Of a DNA stretch of 64,000 nucleotides, positions 54,401-62,584 are shown piece after piece. The notes beneath the pieces were generated by a model. That model searched no databases, was not told the DNA's origin, and saw nothing but the letters and a program-made list of their open reading frames with translations. Source of the DNA: Clostridiaceae bacterium JG1575 (GTDB taxonomy: Bacteria; Bacillota; Clostridia; Clostridiales; Clostridiaceae); the NCBI GenBank assembly GCA_002838815.1, contig LQGW01000031.1, forward strand, positions 62,001 through 126,000. Reading direction: 5' to 3'. Numbering within the stretch: the stretch's first letter is position 1; every line of letters starts with the position of its first letter. Made by a program: the position numbers and the translations under genes.

Positions 54401-55023
54401 TCAAAGGTGCGGATGGTTTCAATCTCATCTGCGAAGAGCTCGATGCGGATGGGGTCCTTTGCCACGGGTGAAAAGGCATCCAAAATACCCCCCCGCAAGG
54501 AGAACTGACCCGGGCCTTCGGTGACTTCACTGCGCTCATAACCCGCCTCGATCAGGCGCCGGGCGAGGTCCTCCAAATGCACCTGCTGGCCCACGGCCAA
54601 GGAAAACTGATAGGTCTTATAAAGCTTCAGGGGCATCCAACGCGACAGTAGATTCTCGATGGACGCAACGATGATGCGCCGCCCGGGCAACGTCATTTCC
54701 CGCAGCACCTTCAGCCGCTCCCAGCGAAGATCCCCTGAGACCGCATCCGCGTCGTAAAAGACCAGATCCCGGCTGGGAAAGAAGAAGGCCTCCTCCTCAA
54801 AGAGCAATAGATCCTCGTAAATGGACCGGGCCTCCAGGGCCGAAGAACAAAAGACAAACAGCGGACGGTTTGTCTTCCACGATAGGGTGGACAGCAATAG
54901 GGCGCGGGCGGAAGGGGCTACCCCGTAGGCGCTCACCGGCACTTTTTGCGCGGATAAGCCTTTTAAGAGATCCCCAAACGCTTGCTCCTTTGCGACGATC
55001 CGGCGAAGCTCTTCTAATCTCAT
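51472..55023 (-). CDS. mfd: Transcription-repair coupling factor
   Basis: Large DNA translocase (1183 residues) that removes stalled RNA polymerase and recruits UvrA. Domains in order: UvrB-like N-terminal part, CarD-like RNA polymerase interaction domain (GQYVVHVNHGIGIYRGM), RecG-like ATPase with Walker A CGDVGFGKTEVAMRAA and DEEQ box IVDEEQRFGV, the helicase second lobe (TNRIAYAYLTYRRDK, QLRGRVGR) and a C-terminal TRCF domain. ATG 55023 overlaps the pth stop (ATGA) behind GGGGAGGAG. Confidence 0.96.
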   Translation of the reverse strand: MRLEELRRIVAKEQAFGDLLKGLSAQKVPVSAYGVAPSARALLLSTLSWKTNRPLFVFCSSALEARSIYEDLLLFEEEAFFFPSRDLVFYDADAVSGDLRWERLKVLREMTLPGRRIIVASIENLLSRWMPLKLYKTYQFSLAVGQQVHLEDLARRLIEAGYERSEVTEGPGQFSLRGGILDAFSPVAKDPIRIELFADEIETIRTFDPESQRSLERIQECTLFPSKEIIIDKASLLKGRDRMESELEDLVRDKKTRKLLGEEAFEKIKSIVAKNLTSLHETWSFETIDSYLPYFYDEPESMLDYLGQGIVVLDDSVRTMGKLESAALEFNEQYETFLARGEILAGQKDLLIPPADLLHRLRGLTTINMSDLLKTDFYLPPKSLAHFESHAVPHAHGQLTLLTEDLLHRQKNGYRTVVLSGTRQRGERLEKALREEGLEVAYQEEIKDLPPGRILITKGSQKSGVEFRDSRLAIISDSEVFGEGSQNKKPRRSFKGKGIEKIRSFDELKYGQYVVHVNHGIGIYRGMKQMESQGALKDYLEISYDQNDRLFIPVDQLDLIQKYIGNEGAAPKVSRLGTQEWTKAKARVRQNVDQVAQEIVALYAQRSQMKGYEFSPDTPWQRAFEEEFPHEETPDQLSSVAEIKKDMQAPRAMDRLLCGDVGFGKTEVAMRAAFKAVMDGKQVAVLVPTTILAEQHYKNFRRRFDGFAVNVDMISRFRTAKQVKESLQRLKEDNLDILVGTHKLLGSGVKFKDLGLLIVDEEQRFGVRHKERLKELKNNVDVLTLSATPIPRTLNMSMTGIRDISLIETPPEDRFPIQTYVVEYNEQLIRDAILREKARSGQCYYVYNRVKEIDAMAARLQQLVPEVTFGVAHGQLSERELESVMVDFMEGRFDVLVSSTIVETGLDISNVNTILIHDADKLGLSQLYQLRGRVGRTNRIAYAYLTYRRDKVLTEVAEKRLRALKDFTELGSGFRIALRDLEIRGAGNMMGKAQHGHMAAVGYDLYIRMLDEAVKKLTGKATLDAPDTVVDIRIDAYIPRDYIADEVLKIQVYKKIAAIETKEDYFSVKEELEDRFSDIPDPTYHLMDVALLRAKAKALGVSEIRDRGTAAVIAFDSQRSMPQCFVETVIQDFARSVQIGTDSDRPQFLYHHSGDRERLIRDLNRFMDALTASQEKNSSDKDA

Positions 55024-55679
55024 GGAGTCTCCTCCCCGCACGGCTCCCCTTGGGCTCCTTTGGCGGCCTTTGAGGCGCCGGACGCCTCCGTTGCCGTTGG
55101 CTCTTTTTGCTTCGGGGGTTTCCCCGAGGCATTGACGCGGCTCATGGCAAGGGAAATGTCCTCGCTCAAGAGGGTATCCAAGGCCAAGAGCGCCAGCGCC
55201 ATGGCCTCATCATAAGCCTTGACGTCTTCTGGATTGAGCTTGCCCAAAACGTGGGAGACGAGGCTCCCTCTGGCGCCGCCCACCCCAATGCGCAACCGTG
55301 GAAAATCTTGGGTGCCAAGACAAGCGATGATGCTCTTCATTCCGTTGTGGCCTCCGGCGGAGCCTCGCTCTCGAAGGCGCACGGCGCCCGGCCTTAGGGC
55401 CACATCATCGTAAACCACCAAAAAATCTTCTGGATCGGGCTTATAAAACTGGAGAAGCTCCGCGGCGCTCTCTCCGGAGCGATTCATATAGGTTTGGGGT
55501 TTGACCAAGATCAGCTTCTCCCCCCGATAAAAGCCCTCGCCAAAGAGGCCTTTGAACTTTTTTTTGCTCACCTCAATGCCGGTTTTCCGGGCCAGACGAT
55601 CCACGAAATCAAACCCGGCGTTGTGCCGGGTTCCTTGATATTCTGCCCCGGGGTTGCCAAGGCCGATGACAATGAACAT
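55020..55679 (-). CDS. pth: Peptidyl-tRNA hydrolase
   Basis: Frees tRNA from prematurely released peptidyl-tRNA. The 219-residue protein has all family marks: VIGLGNPGAEYQGTRHNAGF with catalytic His, PQTYMNRSGES, YDDVALRPGAVRLRERGSAGGHNGMKS and FPRLRIGVG. The last 30 residues form a Lys/Ala/Glu-rich extension not needed for activity. ATG 55679 follows CAGGAGGATTTT; the frame extends upstream to 55838 without support. Confidence 0.96.
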   Translation of the reverse strand: MFIVIGLGNPGAEYQGTRHNAGFDFVDRLARKTGIEVSKKKFKGLFGEGFYRGEKLILVKPQTYMNRSGESAAELLQFYKPDPEDFLVVYDDVALRPGAVRLRERGSAGGHNGMKSIIACLGTQDFPRLRIGVGGARGSLVSHVLGKLNPEDVKAYDEAMALALLALDTLLSEDISLAMSRVNASGKPPKQKEPTATEASGASKAAKGAQGEPCGEETP

Positions 55680-55696
55680 AAAATCCTCCTGACGAG

Positions 55697-55729
55697 CCAA
55701 AAGCCAAGGAAGCGATTCCTTGGTTTTGG
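55697..55729 (-). other. Hairpin just upstream of the pth ribosome site
   Basis: Arms 55697-55711 and 55716-55729 pair over 14 bases with a one-base bulge. The T tail is poor, so it may be an mRNA-processing or attenuation hairpin rather than a full terminator. Confidence 0.5.
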
Positions 55730-55773
55730 GCCCGTATTGTTTCTTGCAAAAGATGTCTTTTTCACCGGTTCGC

Positions 55774-56922
55774 TCAATAGAGCCGAACGCGCAGGGTGAT
55801 CTCTTTTCTGCCGCGCAGGATGATGCATTGAAACTCATCGCCGGAGCGATGTCCGGCTAGGGCCCGCTCCAGGCTCTGGGTTTCTTTGATGCGCGTTTGG
55901 TCGATCTGCAAAATAATGTCTGTGGGCCGGATGCCTGCCCTCTGGGCGGCAGATCCCGGCGTTACCTCGAGAACATAAAACCCTTTTTCTTTGCGGGGGC
56001 CATAGGCCGCAAGATCCCCCTTCACCCCGAACGCCAAGGGCGAGAAGCCCTCGGTGCGCAATATGCGGGAAATCACCGTGAGCACCTCGGTGCTCGGCAC
56101 CACAGCGCCTTGGTTGCCAAGGCCCAGCCGCTGGCTGAGCGCTCGGGAGACCAGGCCCAAAACCGAGCCGTCCATCCCCAAAACGAGCCCTCCGTCGTTG
56201 CCGTCGTACGGTTCTAAATTAAGGACAAAGGCATGGACTTGAAAGCCCCCTTGCTCTTTGGAGAGCGCATAAAGGCGCGGCAGGGAATGCACAATGGCTT
56301 GGGATACATTGCCTTGATCCCGATCCCCTGTGGGCGAGGCCATCACCGCCACAGTCTGGGCGAGGGCCACATCGTTTTTCAACCACTGCACGCCCTTTTG
56401 CCCCGTAAGTTCTGGGACCTGAAGCAAGGACAGCCCCGTGACCTCATCGTGGCCCACGACATCGCCCAGATAGACCTTGGGGCCCGTAGCGCTCTCAACG
56501 CGCACGAAGGCGGCACTTTGCCCCTCCACACGGCGGGTGGGCACCAAAAGGTGCCCCGAGGCATCGCAAAGAACCGCATTGGAAAGGTCCAGCATGGAGC
56601 CCCGGCTAAAGGCCGTGCGGTTTACGGCAACCCCCGCAAGCTTGGGCGACACCGCATCGTAAATCCGACGAAAAGGCAGACGCTCATAGATCCTTCGCTC
56701 CAGATCCTTATATTCCTTGGATTCGGAATTCATGATTTGATTGGCCTCTTGAATGCGGTGGTCCGTGTAATTTTTCATGACGAGGACCACGGTCAGCAAG
56801 GACAGAAGAAACAGGAGGGCCAAAATCCACGGCTGAGCGCTGCGCAATAGTTTCCCGCGGCGTTTATGGTTGTTGTAGTGAATGCGCTCTTGCGCTACGT
56901 GATGCTCTTCATGGGAATCCAT
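55774..56922 (-). CDS. HtrA-fold membrane protein with PDZ domain, catalytic triad missing
   Basis: A 382-residue protein: cytoplasmic tail (1-30), one membrane helix (about 31-49), a trypsin-like HtrA fold (about 85-285) and a PDZ domain (about 296-380, GFYVLEVTPGSAAQRAGIRP, DIILQIDQTRI). In active HtrA the sites read TNxHV, TDLAV and GNSGGPL; here they are PTRRV (130-131), TGLSL (G163) and GNDGGLV (D243). So His, Asp and Ser are all replaced, and it cannot be a serine protease of the usual kind. It is 11 bases after the sensor kinase gene, suggesting a binding or sensing role on the outer face. Confidence 0.82.
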   Translation of the reverse strand: MDSHEEHHVAQERIHYNNHKRRGKLLRSAQPWILALLFLLSLLTVVLVMKNYTDHRIQEANQIMNSESKEYKDLERRIYERLPFRRIYDAVSPKLAGVAVNRTAFSRGSMLDLSNAVLCDASGHLLVPTRRVEGQSAAFVRVESATGPKVYLGDVVGHDEVTGLSLLQVPELTGQKGVQWLKNDVALAQTVAVMASPTGDRDQGNVSQAIVHSLPRLYALSKEQGGFQVHAFVLNLEPYDGNDGGLVLGMDGSVLGLVSRALSQRLGLGNQGAVVPSTEVLTVISRILRTEGFSPLAFGVKGDLAAYGPRKEKGFYVLEVTPGSAAQRAGIRPTDIILQIDQTRIKETQSLERALAGHRSGDEFQCIILRGRKEITLRVRLY

Positions 56923-56933
56923 GCGCCCCTCCT

Positions 56934-58346
56934 TTAGGTCTTACTGAGCGTAAAGGCAAAGAGGACCCCGGTTTCCCGGTTTTCCACCCAAACGCTCTCT
57001 CCCCACTGGGAGAGGATGTTGCGGGCAATGGGCAGCCCAAGTCCCGTGGACTCCTTATGGGTCCGGGAACGGTCTCCCTTATAGAACCGGTGCCAAATGT
57101 TCTTGATGTCTTCCTCAGCAATGGGCAGGCCGTCGTTGTAGATCTGCACCTGTACCTTTTTGCCCTTGATCTTCGTCGTCACCTTGACGTTTCCCTCCGG
57201 CGGACAATGCTTGATGGCGTTGTCCAAAAGGTTCGTCAATACCTGCGTCAGCCGGTCACGGTCCGCCGCCACATAGACGGACTCAGAATCTAAAGTCACC
57301 AATACCTTCAACGCTTTGTCGTTGATTTTGGTCTCAAAGCGGATGATGGACAGGCGAATCAGCTCGTTGAGTTCCACCTCGGAGATGTTCATGGAGAACT
57401 GCCCCGACTCCATGGCCGAAAGATCCAATAGGTCATTGACCAGGCGGGCCAGGCGATTGATCTCCTCATAGACCAATTTTAGGTAGTAATTTTCTTTGTC
57501 CTTAGGCACCATGCCGTCCAGCACCGCGGCGATGAAGCCCCGGATGGACGTGATGGGGGAGCGTAGCTCATGGGAGATGTTGCTGATGAAATCACGGCGA
57601 TTTTGATCCGTTTGCTCCATGGATTCCGCCATGGTGTTGAAGGAATTGGCCAATTGACCGATTTCATCCTCGGTGGTGATCAAAGCCCGCTGTCCAAAAT
57701 CGCCCTTGGCAATTTTCCCCGCGGCTTCATTGAGCTGATACAGCGGACGGATGATGATGCGCTGGGAAAAAAAGTAAATGATGAAAGCCGAGAGAATCAG
57801 CGCGCCGATGGCGCCCGTCCAAATAATGAGGTACATGACCCGAATCTGGGTGCGTACCGCTTCCTCAGGCGTCATAATGACCACGGCCCGCTGATAGACC
57901 CCATCCTTCATCTTGGGCTTAATGTAGACAAAATATTCACTTTTACCGTCGGGCCCGCCCACCCGGGAAATCTCCTGATCCTCCCCCAAGCGAAGCTTTT
58001 CCAAGTTTTCCGCCGGAAAGGTCTTAAGCACCCAATCGGAGAGCTTGGGATCAGACACCAAAAACACCATATTGCGATCATCGAGTACCAGAATCTCCGA
58101 TTGGTTGATTCCTTGCCCGAGATACTGCAGCGTGGTGGTCAAGGTCGATTTTTTGATTTCATTTTCCACGAATCGATCCACATTGTATTCGATGAACTGC
58201 GCCGATTCCTGGAGGCGGTTTCGCCGCTCCTCGATGTAGTTTTTTTGTGCCCACACCGAGAGGACGGTAGCAATAATAGCATAGCTGATGGCTAAAATCA
58301 CAAGGAATGTAGCCACCAGCTTATAGACTAGGCTGTCTTTTTTCAT
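56934..58346 (-). CDS. Sensor histidine kinase (PhoR/WalK-like)
   Basis: A 470-residue membrane kinase: helix 1 (about 8-33), extracytoplasmic sensor domain (34-168), helix 2 (171-194), HAMP (195-247), HisKA with phospho-His259 in ISNISHELRSPITS, and HATPase with N box LTNLLDNAIKHCP and G box STGLGLPIARNI. It pairs with the response regulator just upstream (21-base gap). The signal is unknown; the text resembles PhoR and related kinases but also other envelope sensors. Confidence 0.92.
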   Translation of the reverse strand: MKKDSLVYKLVATFLVILAISYAIIATVLSVWAQKNYIEERRNRLQESAQFIEYNVDRFVENEIKKSTLTTTLQYLGQGINQSEILVLDDRNMVFLVSDPKLSDWVLKTFPAENLEKLRLGEDQEISRVGGPDGKSEYFVYIKPKMKDGVYQRAVVIMTPEEAVRTQIRVMYLIIWTGAIGALILSAFIIYFFSQRIIIRPLYQLNEAAGKIAKGDFGQRALITTEDEIGQLANSFNTMAESMEQTDQNRRDFISNISHELRSPITSIRGFIAAVLDGMVPKDKENYYLKLVYEEINRLARLVNDLLDLSAMESGQFSMNISEVELNELIRLSIIRFETKINDKALKVLVTLDSESVYVAADRDRLTQVLTNLLDNAIKHCPPEGNVKVTTKIKGKKVQVQIYNDGLPIAEEDIKNIWHRFYKGDRSRTHKESTGLGLPIARNILSQWGESVWVENRETGVLFAFTLSKT

Positions 58347-58367
58347 CGGTAGGCCTCTATCGACGCG

Positions 58368-59045
58368 CTACTTGACTTCGAACTTATACCCGACGCCCCA
58401 GACGGTTTCCAGCTGCCAGTTGGGGCCCCCATGGAGCTTTTCCCGCAGCCTTTTGATGTGAACATCCACCGTGCGGGAATCCCCGGGATAATCGTAGCCC
58501 CATACCTCACAAAGAAGCTGTTCTCTTGTGAAGACACGGTTCTTGTTGGAGGCCAGGTGATACAGCAGTTCAAATTCCTTGGGCGGCATTTTTACGTTCT
58601 GCCCCTGATAGGTCACGTTGTAGGAATTGACGTCCACCGTGAGCTCCGGGAAACTGACGACTTTTCCCGCGCCGTCCCCATTGATGCGGCGCAACTGGCT
58701 TTTGATGCGGGCGATCAGTTCTTTGGGCTCAAAGGGCTTGACCATGTAGTCGTCGGCCCCAAGTTCCAAGGCGAGGACGATGTCAAAGGTTTCGCCCTTG
58801 GCCGAAAGCATAATGACGCGCGTGTCATGCTCTTTGCGGATCCATTTTAAAACGTCGATGCCATCCACCGAAGGAAGCATAATGTCTAAGAGCACAAGAT
58901 CCGGCTTATAATCCAGGAAAACGTCCTGCGCTGCTTTGCCATCGTGGCTCATGCGAATGTCGTAGCCTGAATCCTGAAGGTACAGCTTCAGGACTTCACA
59001 GATGTTCTCGTCATCGTCCACGATCAGTATTTTTTTCTTCTCCAT
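58368..59045 (-). CDS. Response regulator, OmpR/PhoB family
   Basis: A 225-residue regulator: receiver domain with acidic pair D10-D11 (ILIVDDDEN), phospho-Asp54 in DLVLLDIMLP and Lys in DYMVKPFEPKEL; winged-helix DNA-binding domain from about 125 (MPPKEFELLYHLASNKNRVF, RTVDVHIKRLREKL). ATG 59045 follows GAGGAGGACC. It leads a transcript with the kinase and the HtrA-like gene, starting from a TATAAT box at 59107-59102. Confidence 0.94.
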   Translation of the reverse strand: MEKKKILIVDDDENICEVLKLYLQDSGYDIRMSHDGKAAQDVFLDYKPDLVLLDIMLPSVDGIDVLKWIRKEHDTRVIMLSAKGETFDIVLALELGADDYMVKPFEPKELIARIKSQLRRINGDGAGKVVSFPELTVDVNSYNVTYQGQNVKMPPKEFELLYHLASNKNRVFTREQLLCEVWGYDYPGDSRTVDVHIKRLREKLHGGPNWQLETVWGVGYKFEVK

Positions 59046-59101
59046 GGAGGTCCTCCTCTTCCTGGTCATCCCCGCAAGGATGGGTTGATGGTATTTTCTT
59101 C

Positions 59102-59107
59102 ATTATA
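59102..59107 (-). promoter_or_regulatory. -10 box of the two-component operon
   Basis: TATAAT on the minus strand, about 57 bases before the regulator start; no convincing -35 box, so an activator may be needed. Confidence 0.45.
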
Positions 59108-59130
59108 GCCGCTGCCCTTGATGAATGCAC

Positions 59131-59172
59131 GAAAAAGAGAGAACCGGCGAGGGGGGATCCCTTCGCCTCGCC
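59131..59172 (-). terminator. Terminator after prs
   Basis: GGCGAGG/CCTCGCC arms (59166-59172 with 59146-59152) followed on the minus strand by a T-rich tail (TTCTCTCTTTTTC). It separates prs from the two-component operon. Confidence 0.65.
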
Positions 59173-59221
59173 CCTGGGGGCAACGGTCCTTTTCTCCCAA
59201 TGCCCTCCCCTTTTGAGGCGC

Positions 59222-60175
59222 CTACTCAAACAGCACGGCCAGGGGGCGGTCCTCATGAACGCGCAAAATCGCATCGGCCAAAAGATCCGCCGTGGAGAGC
59301 ACCGTGGGCGCCAAGGAGCGGATTTCGTCATTGAGCAAAATCGTATCTAGGACCACCATCTCTTCGATGGGGGCCTGCTGCAAAAGCTGGGCGGACCCCT
59401 TGGAGAACACGCCATGGGTGGCGGCCACACGGACGGTGGCCGCACCTAATTCCTTCAAAGAATGAGCGGCCGACGAGAGGGTGCCTCCCGTATCAATGAT
59501 GTCGTCCACCACGATGCAGTTGCGACCTTCCACCGCCCCGATCACCTGAACGACCTCGGATTCGTTGGGCCGCGGCCGACGCTTATCGATGACGACCAGC
59601 GGAGCGCCCAGCTCTTGGGCAAATCGCCGCGAGCGTTTTACGGCGCCAAGATCCGGCGCAACCACCACGGGATCGTTCCATGCCCCGTTGTCTCGAAAAT
59701 GCCGGGCCAAAAGCGCCGCCCCAAACAAGTGATCGCAGGGAATGTCAAAATAACCTTGGATTTGCTCGGCGTGCAAATCCATGATGAGGATCCGGTCGGC
59801 TCCGGCGCAGGCAATGAGATTCGCCACCATCTTTGCGGTGATGGGATCCCGAGCCCGAGCCTTACGGTCCTGTCGGGCGTAGCCAAAATAAGGCACCACT
59901 AAATTGATGCGCCGGGCGGAAGCCCGCCGAAACGCATCCGTCATGATGAGCAGCTCCATGAGCCGATGATCCACGGGAGGGCAGGTGGGCTGAATCAGAA
60001 AAATATCGCAGCCGCGCACCGACTCATCAATACTGACGGAGATTTCCCCATCAGCAAAGCGACGCACCCGGGCCGCCCCAAGGCCCATCCCCAGTTTGGC
60101 CGCTATGGCCCGTGCCAGCTCCGGCTGTGCGTTGCCGGCAAATAATTTTAATACTCCATTTGCGGTGCCATCCAT
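59222..60175 (-). CDS. prs: Ribose-phosphate pyrophosphokinase
   Basis: Makes PRPP from ribose-5-phosphate and ATP for purines, pyrimidines, His and Trp. The 317-residue protein has the ATP/regulatory motif RRFADGEISVSI, NLVVPYFGYARQDRKARAR, MDLHAEQIQGYF and the PRPP loop CIVVDDIIDTGGTL. It follows glmU closely (15-base gap), as in Bacillus. ATG 60175 follows TAGGAGGC. Confidence 0.96.
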   Translation of the reverse strand: MDGTANGVLKLFAGNAQPELARAIAAKLGMGLGAARVRRFADGEISVSIDESVRGCDIFLIQPTCPPVDHRLMELLIMTDAFRRASARRINLVVPYFGYARQDRKARARDPITAKMVANLIACAGADRILIMDLHAEQIQGYFDIPCDHLFGAALLARHFRDNGAWNDPVVVAPDLGAVKRSRRFAQELGAPLVVIDKRRPRPNESEVVQVIGAVEGRNCIVVDDIIDTGGTLSSAAHSLKELGAATVRVAATHGVFSKGSAQLLQQAPIEEMVVLDTILLNDEIRSLAPTVLSTADLLADAILRVHEDRPLAVLFE

Positions 60176-60189
60176 TGAAGACGCGCCTC

Positions 60190-60912
60190 CTATCGTTTGA
60201 GTCCTTTTTTTTCAACCCAACCGGGTTTGATCTGCTGCCTCGCCCGGCCAATCGCCAAAGCATTGTCCGGCACGTCCTCCGTAACCGTGGTGCCTGCTGC
60301 GGTGTAGGCGTTCTTGCCCACCCGCACCGGGGCGATGAGGTTCGTGTTGCAGCCGATGAAGGAATAATCGCCCACATGGGTTTGGGTTTTGCATTTCCCA
60401 TCGTAGTTCACGACCACGGTTCCACAGCCAAAATTCACGCCCTCCCCCACCACGGCATCTCCAAGGTAGGTTAAGTGACTGACCTTCGTTCCGTGGCCAA
60501 TCCTCGTCTTTTTAATTTCCACAAAATCCCCGATGCGCACGCCATCGCCGATGATCGAGTCCGGTCGAATGTAGGCAAAGGGACCCACTTGGCACTCCTG
60601 CCCAATGGAGGAATCCAGGATCACGGCATGGGCCGCTTCCGTGCCACGGCCCAACGAAGAATTTTCAATCCGGCAGCCCGGATAAAGAATGACGCCTTCC
60701 CCAATAACGCAGGCCCCTTGCAAAATGACGTCGGGATAAATCACGGCATCTCGTCCGATGACGGCTTCTTGAGAAATGAGGACGCGGTCTGGATCCACAA
60801 AAAACACCCCGTTTTTCATATGACGCTCAAGCGTTGCCTTGTGTCCATCCTGCAAGGCCTCAATTTCCTTGCGTATTGCCAATGCTTTTTCATAACCACT
60901 TATTTTTTTCAT
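60190..60912 (-). CDS. GlmU-type acetyltransferase domain protein, without uridylyltransferase domain
   Basis: A 240-residue left-handed beta-helix protein equal to the C-terminal half of GlmU. It begins in the linker (RHMKNGVFFVDP) and keeps the acetyltransferase residues: R116 (YIRPDS), K134 (EIKKTRIG), H146 and Y149 (KVSHLTYLGDA), and GCGTVVVNYDG with N169 and Y170. So it should acetylate glucosamine-1-phosphate, while UDP-GlcNAc formation needs another protein. The ATG lies behind AGGGGGAATC and homologous text begins right at the start, so this is not a clipped gene model. The place before prs is that of glmU in Bacillus. Confidence 0.87.
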   Translation of the reverse strand: MKKISGYEKALAIRKEIEALQDGHKATLERHMKNGVFFVDPDRVLISQEAVIGRDAVIYPDVILQGACVIGEGVILYPGCRIENSSLGRGTEAAHAVILDSSIGQECQVGPFAYIRPDSIIGDGVRIGDFVEIKKTRIGHGTKVSHLTYLGDAVVGEGVNFGCGTVVVNYDGKCKTQTHVGDYSFIGCNTNLIAPVRVGKNAYTAAGTTVTEDVPDNALAIGRARQQIKPGWVEKKGLKR

Positions 60913-60951
60913 TGATTCCCCCTGATTGTACGCGATGCGCTCCCTTTGGAC

Positions 60952-61560
60952 CTAGGATGGGCCAGCCGTTAAATGCACCATGGAATTGATGTAGGTGATG
61001 CCGCGGCCGCCGCTGATGGCCACCCATTCATGGATGCCCGTATCTCCTGTGGCGAGCCAAGCATTCATGTCCATAGGCAGCTTCAAAAAGGCCCGAAACA
61101 GCTGATTGATCATGGCCCCGTGACTGACCAAACAGATGACGTCACTCTCTTGGCACTCGCTGTAGAGCCGGGCCATGACGCGTTCGGCCCGCATACGAAA
61201 ATGAATGCGAGATTCCTGACCATAAATGGATTCATGCGGTCCCAAAGTCGCGCGCATGGGAAATTTGGCATCCACCTCGGCAAAAGGAACCCCGGCGAGT
61301 TCGCCGTTGTCAAACTCCATCAGATCATCCCAATAGATCACCGGCAGGCCGCTTGGCCCGCTGATGGCTTCTGCCGTCTGACGAGCACGCCGCAACGGAG
61401 AGGCAAAAATTCGGGTCAGATCATACTGCTCATAGATCCACTGCCCCGCCCGCTTGGCCTGAAGCAGTCCTTTTTCCGTCAAGGAAAAATCCGCTCGCCC
61501 TTCACAGACCCTCAGGACATCCGCCTGGGACTCTCCGTGACGAACCACAATGAGTTTCAT
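60952..61560 (-). CDS. Histidine phosphatase superfamily protein (phosphoglycerate mutase-like)
   Basis: A 202-residue phosphatase with the catalytic RHGE near the start (MKLIVVRHGESQADVL), SPLRRARQTAEAI, acid-base Glu in LMEFDNGELAG and the second His in VSHGAMINQLFRAF. Specificity is unknown; the group includes sugar-phosphate and cobalamin-pathway phosphatases. ATG 61560 follows AAGGGAGGGG. It lies 39 bases ahead of the GlmU-type gene and may be co-transcribed with it. Confidence 0.86.
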   Translation of the reverse strand: MKLIVVRHGESQADVLRVCEGRADFSLTEKGLLQAKRAGQWIYEQYDLTRIFASPLRRARQTAEAISGPSGLPVIYWDDLMEFDNGELAGVPFAEVDAKFPMRATLGPHESIYGQESRIHFRMRAERVMARLYSECQESDVICLVSHGAMINQLFRAFLKLPMDMNAWLATGDTGIHEWVAISGGRGITYINSMVHLTAGPS

Positions 61561-61663
61561 TTGAACCCCTCCCTTATGAAATGCTGGATTTTGTCGCATC
61601 TCCCACCAAAGCCGATGCTTTTTAGGGGCCAAGCGACGTCCCCATGGGCGCTCCATTTGACTT

Positions 61664-61669
61664 ATTATA
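61664..61669 (-). promoter_or_regulatory. -10 box before the phosphatase gene
   Basis: TATAAT on the minus strand with TG directly before it, about 100 bases upstream of the start; -35 not clear. Confidence 0.5.
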
Positions 61670-62155
61670 CACCAGGAAGAATTATGGCGAGAAGATCCAC
61701 AGCATGCCTTGCACTCCTTCTTTTCATTTGAAAAAATGCTGGACTCCAGGAAGCGACTTCCTGAGGTTTCTTCTTCATTTTTTGTTCATTAAGGTGGGAA
61801 TCGTCCTTCGTCCCTCCAAAAAATCACGGCATAGATCAAGGTTTTTTCCGAGAATTCCATAAAAAAACACCAAAACATCGCCCGGTGCCCCAGGCCGCCG
61901 CCATGCGTATAAGCATTTGTTTGGTTTTTTATTTTCTCTTTGAACCAGTCCCTTCATTGCGGGTTTTTCATCGTCCAAAGGACTTAAGGGCCGCAGCACC
62001 TTTAGACCAGCCCAATTAAAAACCCTCATGCATACTTCGAAGGCGAAGCATCCATGGGGGTTTTTAATTGGAGGGTCTTTGTCCTTGGCCCAAGATGTCG
62101 ACGGCATGGGCAACTGGCTGCCGAAGACCAGGGATCCTATCCTAAAGTGACGCGC
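61670..62155. other. Gene-poor gap with hairpins
   Basis: About 490 bases with no gene that I can support. It holds a small hairpin CAGGAAG-CGA-CTTCCTG at 61747-61763 and the large inverted repeat at 62012-62071. Confidence 0.5.
62012..62071. repeat. Large inverted repeat downstream of spoVG
   Basis: Arms 62012-62030 and 62053-62071 pair over 19 bases with one wobble; an inner CTTCG/CGAAG stem with AAGG loop (62035-62048) continues the hairpin. It probably ends the spoVG transcript, though no classic T tail follows. Confidence 0.75.
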
Positions 62156-62503
62156 TTAGGGAAAAGCGGGCTCTGACGCAAGAGCCATCAAAGGCTCTGG
62201 CGAAGGGGCCGCAAGGATCGAAGGGAACACGTCTTCTTCATGAGATTCTCGCACGACTTTTTCATACTCACCAAGTATGGCGCTTTGCAAGACTTCACGG
62301 GCCGCTGAGGTGATGGGGTGAGCAATGTCTTTAAACTCCCCGTCCGGTGTTTTGCGCGACGGCATGGCGATGAATAGTCCGCTTTGGCCTTCGATGACTT
62401 TGATGTCATGAACGACAAATTCGCCATCAAAGGTCACTGAGACAATGGCCTTCATTTTACCATCCGCAGCAATCTTTCTGATCCGTACGTCTGTAATGTT
62501 CAT
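62156..62503 (-). CDS. spoVG: SpoVG family regulator
   Basis: A 115-residue nucleic-acid-binding regulator. Family marks are [33 protein letters not shown] and [23 protein letters not shown]. SpoVG occurs in sporulating and non-sporulating Firmicutes and affects gene expression at the RNA level. The last 25 residues differ from homologues and are Pro/Ala-rich. ATG 62503 follows GAGGAGGAAC; it lies downstream of purR as in Bacillus, but has its own promoter. Confidence 0.95.
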   Translation of the reverse strand: MNITDVRIRKIAADGKMKAIVSVTFDGEFVVHDIKVIEGQSGLFIAMPSRKTPDGEFKDIAHPITSAAREVLQSAILGEYEKVVRESHEEDVFPSILAAPSPEPLMALASEPAFP

Positions 62504-62584
62504 GGTTGTTCCTCCTCGTTGCAGGATTTTCTGATGTCGATATAATCATCCGCGGCCGACGGATCCAAGCCCACCGGGATACTA

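Noticed and set aside
61775-62113. Minus-strand 112-codon frame in the spoVG downstream gap
   Set aside because: It spans the large inverted repeat, has no ribosome site and its product has no protein-like pattern.
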